DNA of 64,000 bases from Pseudomonadota bacterium (GTDB lineage Bacteria > Pseudomonadota > Gammaproteobacteria > Steroidobacterales > Steroidobacteraceae): positions 28,482 to 92,481 of the forward strand of contig JANXOV010000144.1 of NCBI GenBank assembly GCA_025357635.1, given 5' to 3'. Shown piece by piece: positions 26,015 through 34,432 of the stretch; positions within the stretch are counted from its first letter, which is position 1; each line of letters starts with the position of its first letter. The notes below the pieces were generated by a model, which worked only from the letters and a program-made list of their open reading frames with translations, had not been told where the DNA came from and searched no databases. Both the position numbers and the translations under genes were made by a program.

Positions 26015-27030
26015 GCGCCGATCTTGAGAATCAGCTTGCCGTCGTTGGCGCCGGAGAACAATTTCATGAAGGCGGGGTAGGCGTTCTCGATGCCCTCTTC
26101 GATCTGCTCGTCCAGCAGAAGCTTGCCCTGCGACATCCATTGTGCCAGCTGCGCTCCCCCTTCGGCGAAGCGTGGCACATAGTCACGCACCAGAAAGCCG
26201 ATCATCGAGGCCTGCTTGACGATCAGCTGCCAGATGTTGCGTGCGCCGACCTTGCCGCTGGCACTGTTGTATTCGCTGATCAAACCGCACACTACGATGC
26301 GTGCCTTGTCCGCCAGGTTCATCAGGCCCGCATCCAGAATGTCGCCGCCCACGTTTTCGAATATGACGTTGACGCCCTTGGGTGCAACCGCGGCGATCGC
26401 CGCGCTGAGTTGCGCTGCGGATTTGCCGCGGTAGTCGATGGCCTCGTCATACCCATAGCGCTCTTTCAGCCGCTTGCACTTGGCCGCGCCGCCGGCGATG
26501 CCGATGGTACGGCAGCCCTGGATCTTGGCGATTTGTCCCACCAGGGAGCCGACCGCGCCGGCGGCGCCGCTGACCAGTACAGTCTCGCCGCTGCGGGGCC
26601 GGCCCGACTCGAGCAGTCCGAAATAGGCCGTCATGCCGACCGCGCCAAGACCGGAGAGGAAAAAACTCGGGGAGGGCACGCGCGAGACGTCGATCTTGCT
26701 GGTGAAGCCGCCGGGCGCGACCAGGGAGTATTCCTCGATGGCATTGAGCCCCAGCACCCAGTCACCGGGTTTGAAATCCGGATTCGCCGAACTGTGCACT
26801 CTGCCTACGGTGGTAGCGCGCACCGGGTCACCCAGTTTGATGGGCGGCATGTAGGAGGGTTCGTCGTCCATCCAACCGCGCTGTGCCGGATCCAGTGAGG
26901 CGAAGTGGTTGCGCACGTAGAACGAGCCTGCCGGCGGCTCGGCAAGGGGCGTCTGGGCCAGCGAAAAGTCCTCCGGCACGGGCGTTCCTTTGGGGCGTCT
27001 AATCAGAAGAAACCGGCGATTCATGGTCAT
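26011..27030 (-). CDS. NADP-dependent oxidoreductase of the MDR superfamily (PTGR/CurA-like, zinc-free)
   Basis: The 339-residue protein starts MTMNRRFLLIRRPKGTPVPE and has VLVSGAAGAVGSLVGQIAKI, the NADP-binding Gly motif, with ENVGGDILDAGLMNL downstream. No structural or catalytic zinc ligands are seen, as in prostaglandin reductase/curcumin reductase-like alkenal or enone reductases. The start at 27030 has GGAG six bases upstream. It probably reduces an alpha,beta-unsaturated ketone or acyl compound. It is divergent from SDR 4. Confidence 0.9.
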   Translation of the reverse strand: MTMNRRFLLIRRPKGTPVPEDFSLAQTPLAEPPAGSFYVRNHFASLDPAQRGWMDDEPSYMPPIKLGDPVRATTVGRVHSSANPDFKPGDWVLGLNAIEEYSLVAPGGFTSKIDVSRVPSPSFFLSGLGAVGMTAYFGLLESGRPRSGETVLVSGAAGAVGSLVGQIAKIQGCRTIGIAGGAAKCKRLKERYGYDEAIDYRGKSAAQLSAAIAAVAPKGVNVIFENVGGDILDAGLMNLADKARIVVCGLISEYNSASGKVGARNIWQLIVKQASMIGFLVRDYVPRFAEGGAQLAQWMSQGKLLLDEQIEEGIENAYPAFMKLFSGANDGKLILKIGA

Positions 27031-27138
27031 GGGAGACTCCGCGCTTTCGTTGACCGGCAACCTTACCATGGCGCGTTAAGGCAGCACCTGCGCATAATAA
27101 TAAGTGGGGCGTATTTTGCGCCGATGTCAGGATGCACC

Positions 27139-27903
27139 ATGACTTCATCTGCACGTTTGACGGGAAAGATCGCCTTGGTGACCGGCGCAGCGTCGGGCTT
27201 GGGTGAGGCCATCAGCCGCCGCTTCGCGGCCGAAGGCGCGCGCGTGATCATCGCAGATATTGATGAAACGGCCGGAAAGGCGGTGGCCGCCTCATTGGGA
27301 TCAACGGCGCGCTTTGTGCGGCTGGATGTGACCGATGAGAACAGCTGGCTGGGCGTGTTTCAGGACCTCAAAGCGCAGGAAGGCCGGCTCGATGTGCTGG
27401 TCAACAACGCCGGCATCACCACCATGGGATCCATCGAATCCTTGTCGGTGGCGGGCTTCAAGAACATGCTGGAAATCGATCTCGTGGGCGTGTTCATCGG
27501 CTGCAAGCACGTGGCCGCGTTGATGCGCCCCAAGGGCGGATCCATCATCAACATGTCTTCGATGTGCGGCATCCGCGCGCAAGCCGATCTTGCCGGCTAC
27601 AACGCGGCAAAGGCGGGCGTCACGCTGCTCACCAAATCGGTGGCGCTGCATTACGCCAGGCAACGCGATGGGATTCGCTGCAATTCCATTCATCCGGGCG
27701 CCATCCACACCCCCATTCTGGAGAAGGTGATGGCGCAGGTGGAGGATCCCAAAGCGCTGCTCGCCAGTTTCGAGGCCGGCCATCCCATCGGCCGGCTGGG
27801 CAGGCCGGAAGAAATCGCCGCCATTGCGTTGTATCTGGCCAGTGATGAGTCCGCCTTTGCCACCGGCGGGGAGTTCGTCGTCGACGGCGGCTCCTCGCTT
27901 TGA
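27139..27903 (+). CDS. Short-chain dehydrogenase/reductase (SDR 4)
   Basis: The 254-residue SDR contains LVTGAASGLGEAISRRFA, VNNAGITTMGS, Ser in NMSSMCGIR and the active site YNAAK. The ATG at 27139 is chosen (AGGA nine bases upstream); another in-frame ATG lies at 27124. The VOC gene follows 20 bases later, so they are probably cotranscribed. SDRs of this style oxidise ring hydroxyls (3-alpha or 7-alpha hydroxysteroid-like), but that specificity is not shown by sequence. Confidence 0.92.
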   Translation: MTSSARLTGKIALVTGAASGLGEAISRRFAAEGARVIIADIDETAGKAVAASLGSTARFVRLDVTDENSWLGVFQDLKAQEGRLDVLVNNAGITTMGSIESLSVAGFKNMLEIDLVGVFIGCKHVAALMRPKGGSIINMSSMCGIRAQADLAGYNAAKAGVTLLTKSVALHYARQRDGIRCNSIHPGAIHTPILEKVMAQVEDPKALLASFEAGHPIGRLGRPEEIAAIALYLASDESAFATGGEFVVDGGSSL

Positions 27904-27923
27904 ACCTTTAGTCGCAGCGCCAC

Positions 27924-28454
27924 TTGAAACCGTCGCTTCCCATTCGACAGATCGCCTATTTCGGCACGGATGCCCGCGCCGCCGCGATCCTGCACAGTCA
28001 AGCCTATGGGTCGGGTCCGTTCTTCGTGGCCGAACACATTCCCTTGCGCCGTGCAGTGCATCGCGGCGTGGAGCGCACGCTGGATCACACCTCCGCCTAT
28101 GGGCAGTGGGGACCGGTCATGATCGAATTCGTGCAGCAGAATAATTCCGGACCGTCCGCCTTTCATGACATGTACCCCGAGGGTAGTGGCCGCAGCGGCA
28201 TTCATCATGTCGCGCTGTTCGTGGATGACATCCACGAATCCATCGTGCAGTACAATGCCAACGGCCAGGAAACGGCCTTGTACGCGGAAATGAACGGCGG
28301 CTTCGCGTTCGCCATGATCGACGCGCGCGCCGAACTTGGCCACATGATAGAGCTGTATCAGCCGCTGCCGCAGCTCACCGGCTTTTACCGCATGGTCGCC
28401 GACGCAGCGAAGGATTTCAATGGCCGCGAGCCGCTGCGCGCCATCAGACTGTGA
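27924..28454 (+). CDS. VOC superfamily (glyoxalase/bleomycin-resistance-like) protein, TTG start
   Basis: The 176-residue protein has two betaalphabetabetabeta-type repeats: IRQIAYFGTDARAAAILH and IHHVALFVDDIHESIVQY, ending GHMIELYQPLPQL. The His and Glu in IHHVA and GHMIELY are typical metal ligands. In catabolic loci VOC proteins can be ring-cleavage dioxygenases, isomerases or epimerases. The only fitting start is TTG at 27924, which would keep expression low. It converges with the ThuA gene. Confidence 0.8.
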   Translation: MKPSLPIRQIAYFGTDARAAAILHSQAYGSGPFFVAEHIPLRRAVHRGVERTLDHTSAYGQWGPVMIEFVQQNNSGPSAFHDMYPEGSGRSGIHHVALFVDDIHESIVQYNANGQETALYAEMNGGFAFAMIDARAELGHMIELYQPLPQLTGFYRMVADAAKDFNGREPLRAIRL

Positions 28455-28460
28455 GTTGCG

Positions 28461-29228
28461 CTAGGCGGGCCGGTCCTTGATCCAGGCGATGCCACGCCGC
28501 AGCATGGTGTAGAACACCGGCAGATCCCAGGCGCAGCGTTCCACGGTCGGCCACCACTCCAGCAGCGGCTGCAGATCGTAGTGACCGCGGCAATGCCCCA
28601 GCGTCAGATACAGAACGGCGCCTTTGCCGATGGTGTGAATGTAGAACACCGGATGACTGCGCGATTCTTTCCAGTCGTGTTCGACGAAGCCCGTGCCGTC
28701 ACCGGCGAACTGCGTCTCGAGCAGCACGTGCAGCTTGCCGTGCGTCTCCATCAAATATAGTTCATCGGTGGTGTCGAACGGCTCAACGCCATTCACCAGC
28801 GGATGTGAGGGGTCTGCCACCGTGACGCGATACGGCGCAATCGGCGGATGCGCGATGAATTGCGAGCCCAACGTCTGCATGTGCAGCGGCGCCCAACGCG
28901 GCGCATCCCACAGTCCGTTGGACAACAAACGCAAAATGGAGTTGGTGCCGTGCAGCGCATACCAGCGCCCGCCGGCTTCCAGCCATTTCTTCAACGCTTC
29001 CTGCGCGGGCAGCGAGGGCATGACATCGCAGGTGTAGCTGATGAGAATGTCGGCCTTGGCGATGGCTTCCAGATTCTCGTAGTCCTCGAACACGCGCACC
29101 CGCACGCGTTCATCTTCAGCCAGCAGCTTCAGTAATTCCAGCCGCGCGAAATCGATGTCGTGATACTTGCCGCCGGCAATCAGCATACAGCGGATTTTTT
29201 TGGGATGCGCCGTCTGCGTCAAGCTCAT
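28461..29228 (-). CDS. ThuA-like (class I glutamine-amidotransferase fold) protein
   Basis: The 255-residue protein starts MSLTQTAHPKKIRCMLIAGG and has the pattern of ThuA: EDYENLEAIAKADILISYT, then GGRWYALHGTN, and HPVFYIHTIGKGAVLYLTLG at the C-terminus. ThuA-domain proteins occur in carbohydrate and ring-cleavage pathways without firm function. The ATG overlaps the stop of the Rieske gene (ATGA), an unusual coupling. It may process or bind the oxygenase product. Confidence 0.8.
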   Translation of the reverse strand: MSLTQTAHPKKIRCMLIAGGKYHDIDFARLELLKLLAEDERVRVRVFEDYENLEAIAKADILISYTCDVMPSLPAQEALKKWLEAGGRWYALHGTNSILRLLSNGLWDAPRWAPLHMQTLGSQFIAHPPIAPYRVTVADPSHPLVNGVEPFDTTDELYLMETHGKLHVLLETQFAGDGTGFVEHDWKESRSHPVFYIHTIGKGAVLYLTLGHCRGHYDLQPLLEWWPTVERCAWDLPVFYTMLRRGIAWIKDRPA

Positions 29229-30631
29229 TTCTCCAGGTACTTGTCGAGCGTCTGGTGAAACTGCCGGATGCGGATTTCCTGGTAGTCGCTCAGATTCACC
29301 TGATTCGTCTTCGACAGCTTCAAACCATCTTGAACGTAGGGAATATTCGTCATGTCCTGTTCGAACACCGCTCCGAGCACGCCGAGTTCCGGCGCGTCGG
29401 TCCACGGTTGCTCCTGCCCCAGCAGCTTCATCGGCACGCCGCGCGGCATCGGCTTGCCCGGCGGCACGCGCGTCAGAATGCGCACTTCCATCAGGCTGTG
29501 GTCTGGATCGCCCCAGGGTCTGAAGCGATAGACGATGTTGGGCATGAAGCCGCCCCAGGGCGCGAAGTTCGGAAACACGTTGTAGACCAGCGCATCGAGC
29601 AGTTCCGAATCCGTCGCCTGACTGTGATCGTGCCCAAAGGCATTGCTGTAGTTTTCGCGCATGGCTTGACCGAGCGCGCGCCGCGCCGTGGCGCCTGGCG
29701 GCACCTTCACGGCGAAGGCATCGGTGTTCTCATCGTAGTTCTCGGCGGAGCGGCCGTTGAACTTGATGAATTCATCCACGATCCATTGCTGTTCCTTGCC
29801 CTTGGGGTCGACGTGCGGCGACATGATGCCGAAGGGCACCAGGTTGACGTTGACGTTGTCGCCCCAGGTCCAATAGGCGCTGTTCTCATCCGCCGTGAAA
29901 GGCAGAAGCTGCGGATGCGTGACCACCGTGTGCCACGCTTCCATGAATGCCTCCATCGTGACTTTCCAGTTGGCTGGGATCACTTTGCCGACCCAGATCA
30001 CCGTGGTGCACTGATCGTGGCGCCAGCGTTCGAAATGCTGTGGCAGCGGTGCCAGGAATTGCGCCAGGCTCGCACCGCCTGGGTTTTCGCGCAGGAAGAT
30101 GTAGCCGCCCCAACGGCTGACCTGCGCTTCGGGCAGGCGCATGTTCTCGTCCTTCAGGTTCGGAAAATCCCAGCGGCAGGGGATGCTCTTGAAACTGCCG
30201 TCGTTGTTCCAGGTAAAGCCGTGGAAAGGGCATTTGAATTGGTCTGCATTGCCGTCGGCCGTGCGCAGCTTGCGGCCGCGATGCAGGCACACGTTGTGAA
30301 AAGCTCGCACCGAACCGTCTTTCTGGCGGCTGACGATGTAGGAGCGGCCCGCGTTCTCATAGACGACGTAATCGCCGGCCTCCGGCATGTCCTCCTCGCG
30401 CGCGGCAAACTGCCACACATTGGGCCACATTTTCGCGTTTTCCAATTGCTGGAACTCGATGCTCGTGTAGCGATCGGCCGCGATCGGCTCGGAACCGCGA
30501 TACGTGTAGCTTTCCCGCGTCAGATATTCCGGGACCGGGCGGGCGTCGGTTTTCATCAGATCGGTCCAGCTGATGCCGGCCGAGCGATTGGTGCCGCCGG
30601 CGGGTCGCGAAGGATTGCCAGTGTTGGACAT
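29225..30631 (-). CDS. Rieske non-heme iron oxygenase, alpha subunit (second)
   Basis: The 468-residue protein has Rieske ligands CLHRGRKLRTADG and CPFHGFTWNN, and iron ligands in EAFMEAWHTVVTHPQLL with a later Asp. It is longer than the first oxygenase and only distantly similar. The C-terminal DHSLMEVRILTRVPPG fits the ring-hydroxylating type. It acts in the cytoplasm with an electron donor not encoded alongside. The ThuA gene is coupled downstream. It is divergent from SDR 5. Confidence 0.93.
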   Translation of the reverse strand: MSNTGNPSRPAGGTNRSAGISWTDLMKTDARPVPEYLTRESYTYRGSEPIAADRYTSIEFQQLENAKMWPNVWQFAAREEDMPEAGDYVVYENAGRSYIVSRQKDGSVRAFHNVCLHRGRKLRTADGNADQFKCPFHGFTWNNDGSFKSIPCRWDFPNLKDENMRLPEAQVSRWGGYIFLRENPGGASLAQFLAPLPQHFERWRHDQCTTVIWVGKVIPANWKVTMEAFMEAWHTVVTHPQLLPFTADENSAYWTWGDNVNVNLVPFGIMSPHVDPKGKEQQWIVDEFIKFNGRSAENYDENTDAFAVKVPPGATARRALGQAMRENYSNAFGHDHSQATDSELLDALVYNVFPNFAPWGGFMPNIVYRFRPWGDPDHSLMEVRILTRVPPGKPMPRGVPMKLLGQEQPWTDAPELGVLGAVFEQDMTNIPYVQDGLKLSKTNQVNLSDYQEIRIRQFHQTLDKYLEK

Positions 30632-30769
30632 GGGCGTCAGGACTCCTGAACTTCAAATCGGATTTGAGTGTTTAGCATGCGCGCAAAGCCTCCGGTGCGT
30701 CACCTATCCGAAAGCATAGATTGATTCCGGCCTGGATTGAGTCATCCTGTGGTCAAGGGGAGAGTAACC

Positions 30770-31552
30770 ATGTCAAAACGCTTGGAAGGTAAGGTTGCCC
30801 TGGTCACGGGTGGAACGTCGGGTATCGGCGCCGGCGCGGTACGCCGCTTGATAGCCGAAGGCGCCAAGGTTGCCTTCACCGGCTCGAACACGGAAGCCGC
30901 TGCCCGGATCACGGCGGAAACCGGCGCCAGCTTCCATCCCAGCCGGGTGGAGGATGCGGCCGGCTGGCCTGTGCTGATGGATGACATATTGAATCGGTAT
31001 TCCCGCCTGGACATCGCCTTCGCCAACGCCGGCAAGGAGCTGGGCGACGGCAGCATCGAGTCGATCAACATCGATGCCTGGAATCAGTTGCTGGCGGTCA
31101 ACCTCACCGGCGTGATGCTCACCGCACAGGCCGCCGTCAAGGCCATGCGCAAGAATCCGGGTGGCCCGAGCGGGTCCATCATCATCAACTCGTCCATGAA
31201 TGCCTACCGGCCGATGGGCAACTTCATCGCCTATTCGACCACCAAGATGGCGCTGATTGCGGTCAGCAAATCCACTGCGCTTCACTGCGCCAACCAAGGG
31301 CTTAAGATCCGCTGTAATTCCATTCATCCCGGCGTGGTCGAAACCGACATGATCCGCGGCGTCATCGACCGGGCGCCCGACCCGAAAGCCGCTCGCGCTC
31401 AATTCGAAGGCATGGCGCCGATGAAGCGCATGGCGCGGGTGGAGGAGATCGCGGGACTGGTGGTGTTCCTGGCATCGGATGAAGCGGCCTTTGTTTCCGG
31501 TTCCGAGTACGGCATGGACGGCGCGTCGACTGCCGGCATGATGGGGGTGTGA
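30770..31552 (+). CDS. Short-chain dehydrogenase/reductase (SDR 5)
   Basis: The 260-residue SDR has LVTGGTSGIGAGAVRRLIAE, ANAGKELGDGS, Ser in IIINSSMNAYRPMG and active site YSTTK. C-terminal VSGSEYGMDGASTAG resembles the 3-beta/17-beta hydroxysteroid or cyclic alcohol group. ATG at 30770 has GGGGAGAG upstream. It is a single-gene unit closing the island. Confidence 0.92.
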   Translation: MSKRLEGKVALVTGGTSGIGAGAVRRLIAEGAKVAFTGSNTEAAARITAETGASFHPSRVEDAAGWPVLMDDILNRYSRLDIAFANAGKELGDGSIESINIDAWNQLLAVNLTGVMLTAQAAVKAMRKNPGGPSGSIIINSSMNAYRPMGNFIAYSTTKMALIAVSKSTALHCANQGLKIRCNSIHPGVVETDMIRGVIDRAPDPKAARAQFEGMAPMKRMARVEEIAGLVVFLASDEAAFVSGSEYGMDGASTAGMMGV

Positions 31553-31591
31553 GCCGGCGGTACGCAGGCTGCGCGCTGCGTCAAATGAACT

Positions 31592-32071
31592 TTAATTCAG
31601 CGGCAGCAGCGTCGATTCTTTGATGGCCGTCACCGCCACGGCGGAGTTGACCGATTGCACGCAGGGGATGCGCGACAGATAGTCCAGATAAAACGCCTCG
31701 TAGGCCTTGATGTTCTTTGCCACGATCTTGAGCAGGAAGTCCCATTCGCCGGTCAGCGTATGGCAGTCCAGCACCTCGGAGCGGTCGCGGATGGCCGCCT
31801 CGAATTGCGCGATCGCGTTGCGGCTGGTGGTCGCGAGTTTCACGTGCGCGAAGATGGTCAGATCCAGGCCCAGCGCCGCCCGGTCCAGCAGCGCCACGCG
31901 TGCCTTGATGACGCCGGCCTGCTCCAGTTGCTGGATGCGGCGCCAGCAGGTGGTGGTCGATATGCGCACGCGCGCGGCCACGTCCGCCACCGACAGCGCG
32001 CCTTCGCGCTGCAGAATGTCGAGCAGCCTCAGGTCCAGCTTGTCGATTCCCGGATGGACTGTTTTTTCCAT
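31592..32071 (-). CDS. Lrp/AsnC-family regulator (BkdR-like)
   Basis: The protein (159 residues from ATG 32071; ATGs at 32083 and 32104 are alternatives) has the N-terminal HTH (LDLRLLDILQREGALSVADV... ISTTTCWRRIQQLEQAGVI) and a C-terminal RAM ligand domain (VLDCHTLTGEWDFLLKIVAK). It is divergent from the branched-chain oxoacid dehydrogenase genes. In Pseudomonas, BkdR is an Lrp-type activator of bkd responding to branched-chain amino acids, so the same is likely here. Intergenic DNA of 94 bases is AT-rich compared with its surroundings. Confidence 0.9.
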   Translation of the reverse strand: MEKTVHPGIDKLDLRLLDILQREGALSVADVAARVRISTTTCWRRIQQLEQAGVIKARVALLDRAALGLDLTIFAHVKLATTSRNAIAQFEAAIRDRSEVLDCHTLTGEWDFLLKIVAKNIKAYEAFYLDYLSRIPCVQSVNSAVAVTAIKESTLLPLN

Positions 32072-32165
32072 AATGAAGCGCATATTGGAATGAACGTACC
32101 GCATTATTGCGCCGCATACGCTTAATTACAACATCATGCTGCGAGCGCGCGTAAATTAGCCGCCC
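32072..32165. promoter_or_regulatory. Divergent regulatory region between the Lrp-type gene and bkdA1
   Basis: This 94-base region is clearly more AT-rich than neighbouring genes and contains several A/T runs spaced roughly one to two helical turns apart, as Lrp-family octamers prefer. No single exact site could be picked out, nor a firm -10/-35 pair for bkdA1. Confidence 0.4.
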
Positions 32166-33410
32166 ATGAACAGACGCTCCCGACTGCATGTTCCGCGCGT
32201 GCCTGCCCGTCCGGGCGAAGCGCCGGATTTCTCCTACGTCGATTTATCGCCCGCCGGTGCTGTTGCAAGGCCGGATGTGAATGCGCGTGCGCGCGACATC
32301 TCCTTCCTTGCGGTCGAACTGGTGCGCGTGTTGGACGACAACGGCGAAGCGCTGGGTCCGTGGCATCCGCATCTGGATGTGCACGAGCTGCAGCTGGGTC
32401 TTCGCCACATGCTGCTGACGCGAGTGTTCGATGATCGCATGCAGCGCACGCAGCGCCAGGGCCGCATCTCGTTTTACATGCGTTCGCTGGGCGAAGAAGC
32501 GGTGTCGGTGGCGCAGGCAATGGCGCTGCGGCCCGGCGACATGTTGTTCCCCTCGTACCGCAATCAGGGCGTGAACATCGTGCGCGGCCGTCCGCTCGTG
32601 GACCTGATGTGTCAACTGCTCTCCAATACCCGCGACATGTGCAAGGGACGGCAGCTCCCGGTCATGTATCACTGGGTGGCTGGAAACATTTTCTCCATTT
32701 CCGGCAATCTGGCCACACAGTTCCCGCAAGCAGTGGGCTGGGCCATGGCCGCGGCCATCAAGGGCGAGGACCATATCGCCGCGTCCTGGATCGGGGAGGG
32801 CAGCAGTGCGGAGGCGGATTTCCATCACGCCTTGCTGTTCGCTTCGGTGTATCAGGCACCGGTGATCTTGAACGTCGTGAACAATCAATGGGCCATCTCC
32901 ACTTTTCAAGGGTTCGCCGGCGGCGAGCAGCGCTCTTTCGCCGCGCGCGGACCCGGATATGGCATCGCCGGCATCCGCGTCGACGGCAACGATTTTCTGG
33001 CCGTTTATGCCGTCACGCAGTGGGCTGCCGAACGCGCGCGCACCGGCGCAGGTCCCACGCTCATCGAGCTGGTCACCTATCGCGCCTCGGCGCACTCGAC
33101 CAGTGACGATCCGGCGCGCTACCGGCCGAAGGACGACTTCGATCGATGGCCCTTGGGCGATCCGATCGCGCGGCTCAAGCAACACCTGATCCGGCTGGGT
33201 GAATGGAGCGAACAGCGACACCTGGCGTTGAGCGCCGAGTTGGAAGAACTGGTGGCGGCGAACTGGAAGGAGGCCGTGACCTACGGCATGCTGAACGAAG
33301 GGCCGCGGTTGAATCCGGACCTGATGTTCGACGACGTGTTCAAGGAGTTGCCGCCGCATCTGCAGCGGCAGCGAGAGCAGATGCGCGCCGAGATTGCGAA
33401 GAAGGACTGA
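32166..33410 (+). CDS. bkdA1: Branched-chain 2-oxoacid dehydrogenase E1, alpha subunit
   Basis: The 414-residue subunit has the long N-terminus typical of the BCKDH group, the thiamine-diphosphate motif GEGSSAEADFHHALLFASVY, LVTYRASAHSTSDDPARYRP (phosphorylation-loop region) and PRLNPDLMFDDVFKELPPHL near the C-terminus. It decarboxylates the 2-oxoacids of Leu, Ile and Val. It starts the operon bkdA1-bkdA2-bkdB-ilvE, divergent from the Lrp-type regulator. ATG 32166. Confidence 0.93.
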   Translation: MNRRSRLHVPRVPARPGEAPDFSYVDLSPAGAVARPDVNARARDISFLAVELVRVLDDNGEALGPWHPHLDVHELQLGLRHMLLTRVFDDRMQRTQRQGRISFYMRSLGEEAVSVAQAMALRPGDMLFPSYRNQGVNIVRGRPLVDLMCQLLSNTRDMCKGRQLPVMYHWVAGNIFSISGNLATQFPQAVGWAMAAAIKGEDHIAASWIGEGSSAEADFHHALLFASVYQAPVILNVVNNQWAISTFQGFAGGEQRSFAARGPGYGIAGIRVDGNDFLAVYAVTQWAAERARTGAGPTLIELVTYRASAHSTSDDPARYRPKDDFDRWPLGDPIARLKQHLIRLGEWSEQRHLALSAELEELVAANWKEAVTYGMLNEGPRLNPDLMFDDVFKELPPHLQRQREQMRAEIAKKD

Positions 33411-33415
33411 CGCGC

Positions 33416-34432
33416 ATGCCCCAGATGAACATGATTCAGGCCTTGAATTCCGCGATGGACATCATGCTCACGCGCGATCCAAGCGTGGTGTTGATGGGCG
33501 AGGACATCGGTTATTTCGGCGGCGTGTTCCGCACCACGGAAGGGCTGCAGCGCAAGCATGGCGAACACCGGGTGTTGGATACGCCGATTGCCGAAGGCGG
33601 CATCATCGCCGCGGCCATCGGCATGGGTGTGAACGGGCTGCGTCCCGTCGCAGAAATCCAGTTTGCCGACTACATCTACCCCGGCTTCGATCAGATCGTG
33701 AGCGAACTGGCGCGCCTGCGCTTTCGCACCGCCGGGGATTTTTTCGCGCCGGTCACCATCCGCACGCCCTGCGGCGGCGGCATCCGCGGCGGACAGACGC
33801 ATTCTCAAAGTCCCGAAGGCATTTTCACGCATGTGTGCGGCGTGAAGGTGGCGATGCCCTCGAACCCCTACGATGCCAAGGGCATGCTGATCGCCTCGAT
33901 CGAGGATGACGATCCGGTGCTGTTCTTCGAACCCAAGCGGCTTTACAACGGTCCCTTCGATGGTGATCCGAACAAGCCGGCCGTGCCGTGGAGCACGCAT
34001 CCCAAAGGCGAAGTGCCGGATGGCTATTACACCGTGCCGCTGGGCAAGGCCGACATCGTCCGGCCCGGCAATGACCTGACCATCGTCACCTACGGCACCA
34101 TGACCTTCGTCGCCGCGGCGGCCGCGGCGGCCATGGGCCTGGATGCGGAGGTCATCGACCTGCGCAGCATGGTGCCGCTGGATGTCGACACCATCTGCAC
34201 CTCGGTGAAAAAGACCGGTCGCTGCGTGGTCGCGCATGAGGCGACGCGATTCTCCGGTTTCGGGGCCGAGCTCGTTGCCTTGATTCAAGAAGAATGCTTC
34301 TGGAATCTGGAAGCGCCGATTCAGCGGGTGGCGGGCTGGGATACGCCTTATCCGCACGCCTTCGAGTGGGAATATTTTCCAGGTCAGGCGCGCGTCACCA
34401 CGGCGCTCAAGGCCGTCATGGAGTCCGCGTGA
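33416..34432 (+). CDS. bkdA2: Branched-chain 2-oxoacid dehydrogenase E1, beta subunit
   Basis: The 338-residue subunit starts MPQMNMIQALNSAMDIMLTR and contains VLMGEDIGYFGGVFRTTEGL, DTPIAEGGIIAAAIGMGVNG and RTPCGGGIRGGQTHSQSPEG, closely the BCKDH beta pattern. The ATG at 33416 lies 5 bases after the alpha stop. The C-terminal transketolase domain (DLRSMVPLDVDTICTSVKKT) is complete. Confidence 0.95.
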   Translation: MPQMNMIQALNSAMDIMLTRDPSVVLMGEDIGYFGGVFRTTEGLQRKHGEHRVLDTPIAEGGIIAAAIGMGVNGLRPVAEIQFADYIYPGFDQIVSELARLRFRTAGDFFAPVTIRTPCGGGIRGGQTHSQSPEGIFTHVCGVKVAMPSNPYDAKGMLIASIEDDDPVLFFEPKRLYNGPFDGDPNKPAVPWSTHPKGEVPDGYYTVPLGKADIVRPGNDLTIVTYGTMTFVAAAAAAAMGLDAEVIDLRSMVPLDVDTICTSVKKTGRCVVAHEATRFSGFGAELVALIQEECFWNLEAPIQRVAGWDTPYPHAFEWEYFPGQARVTTALKAVMESA

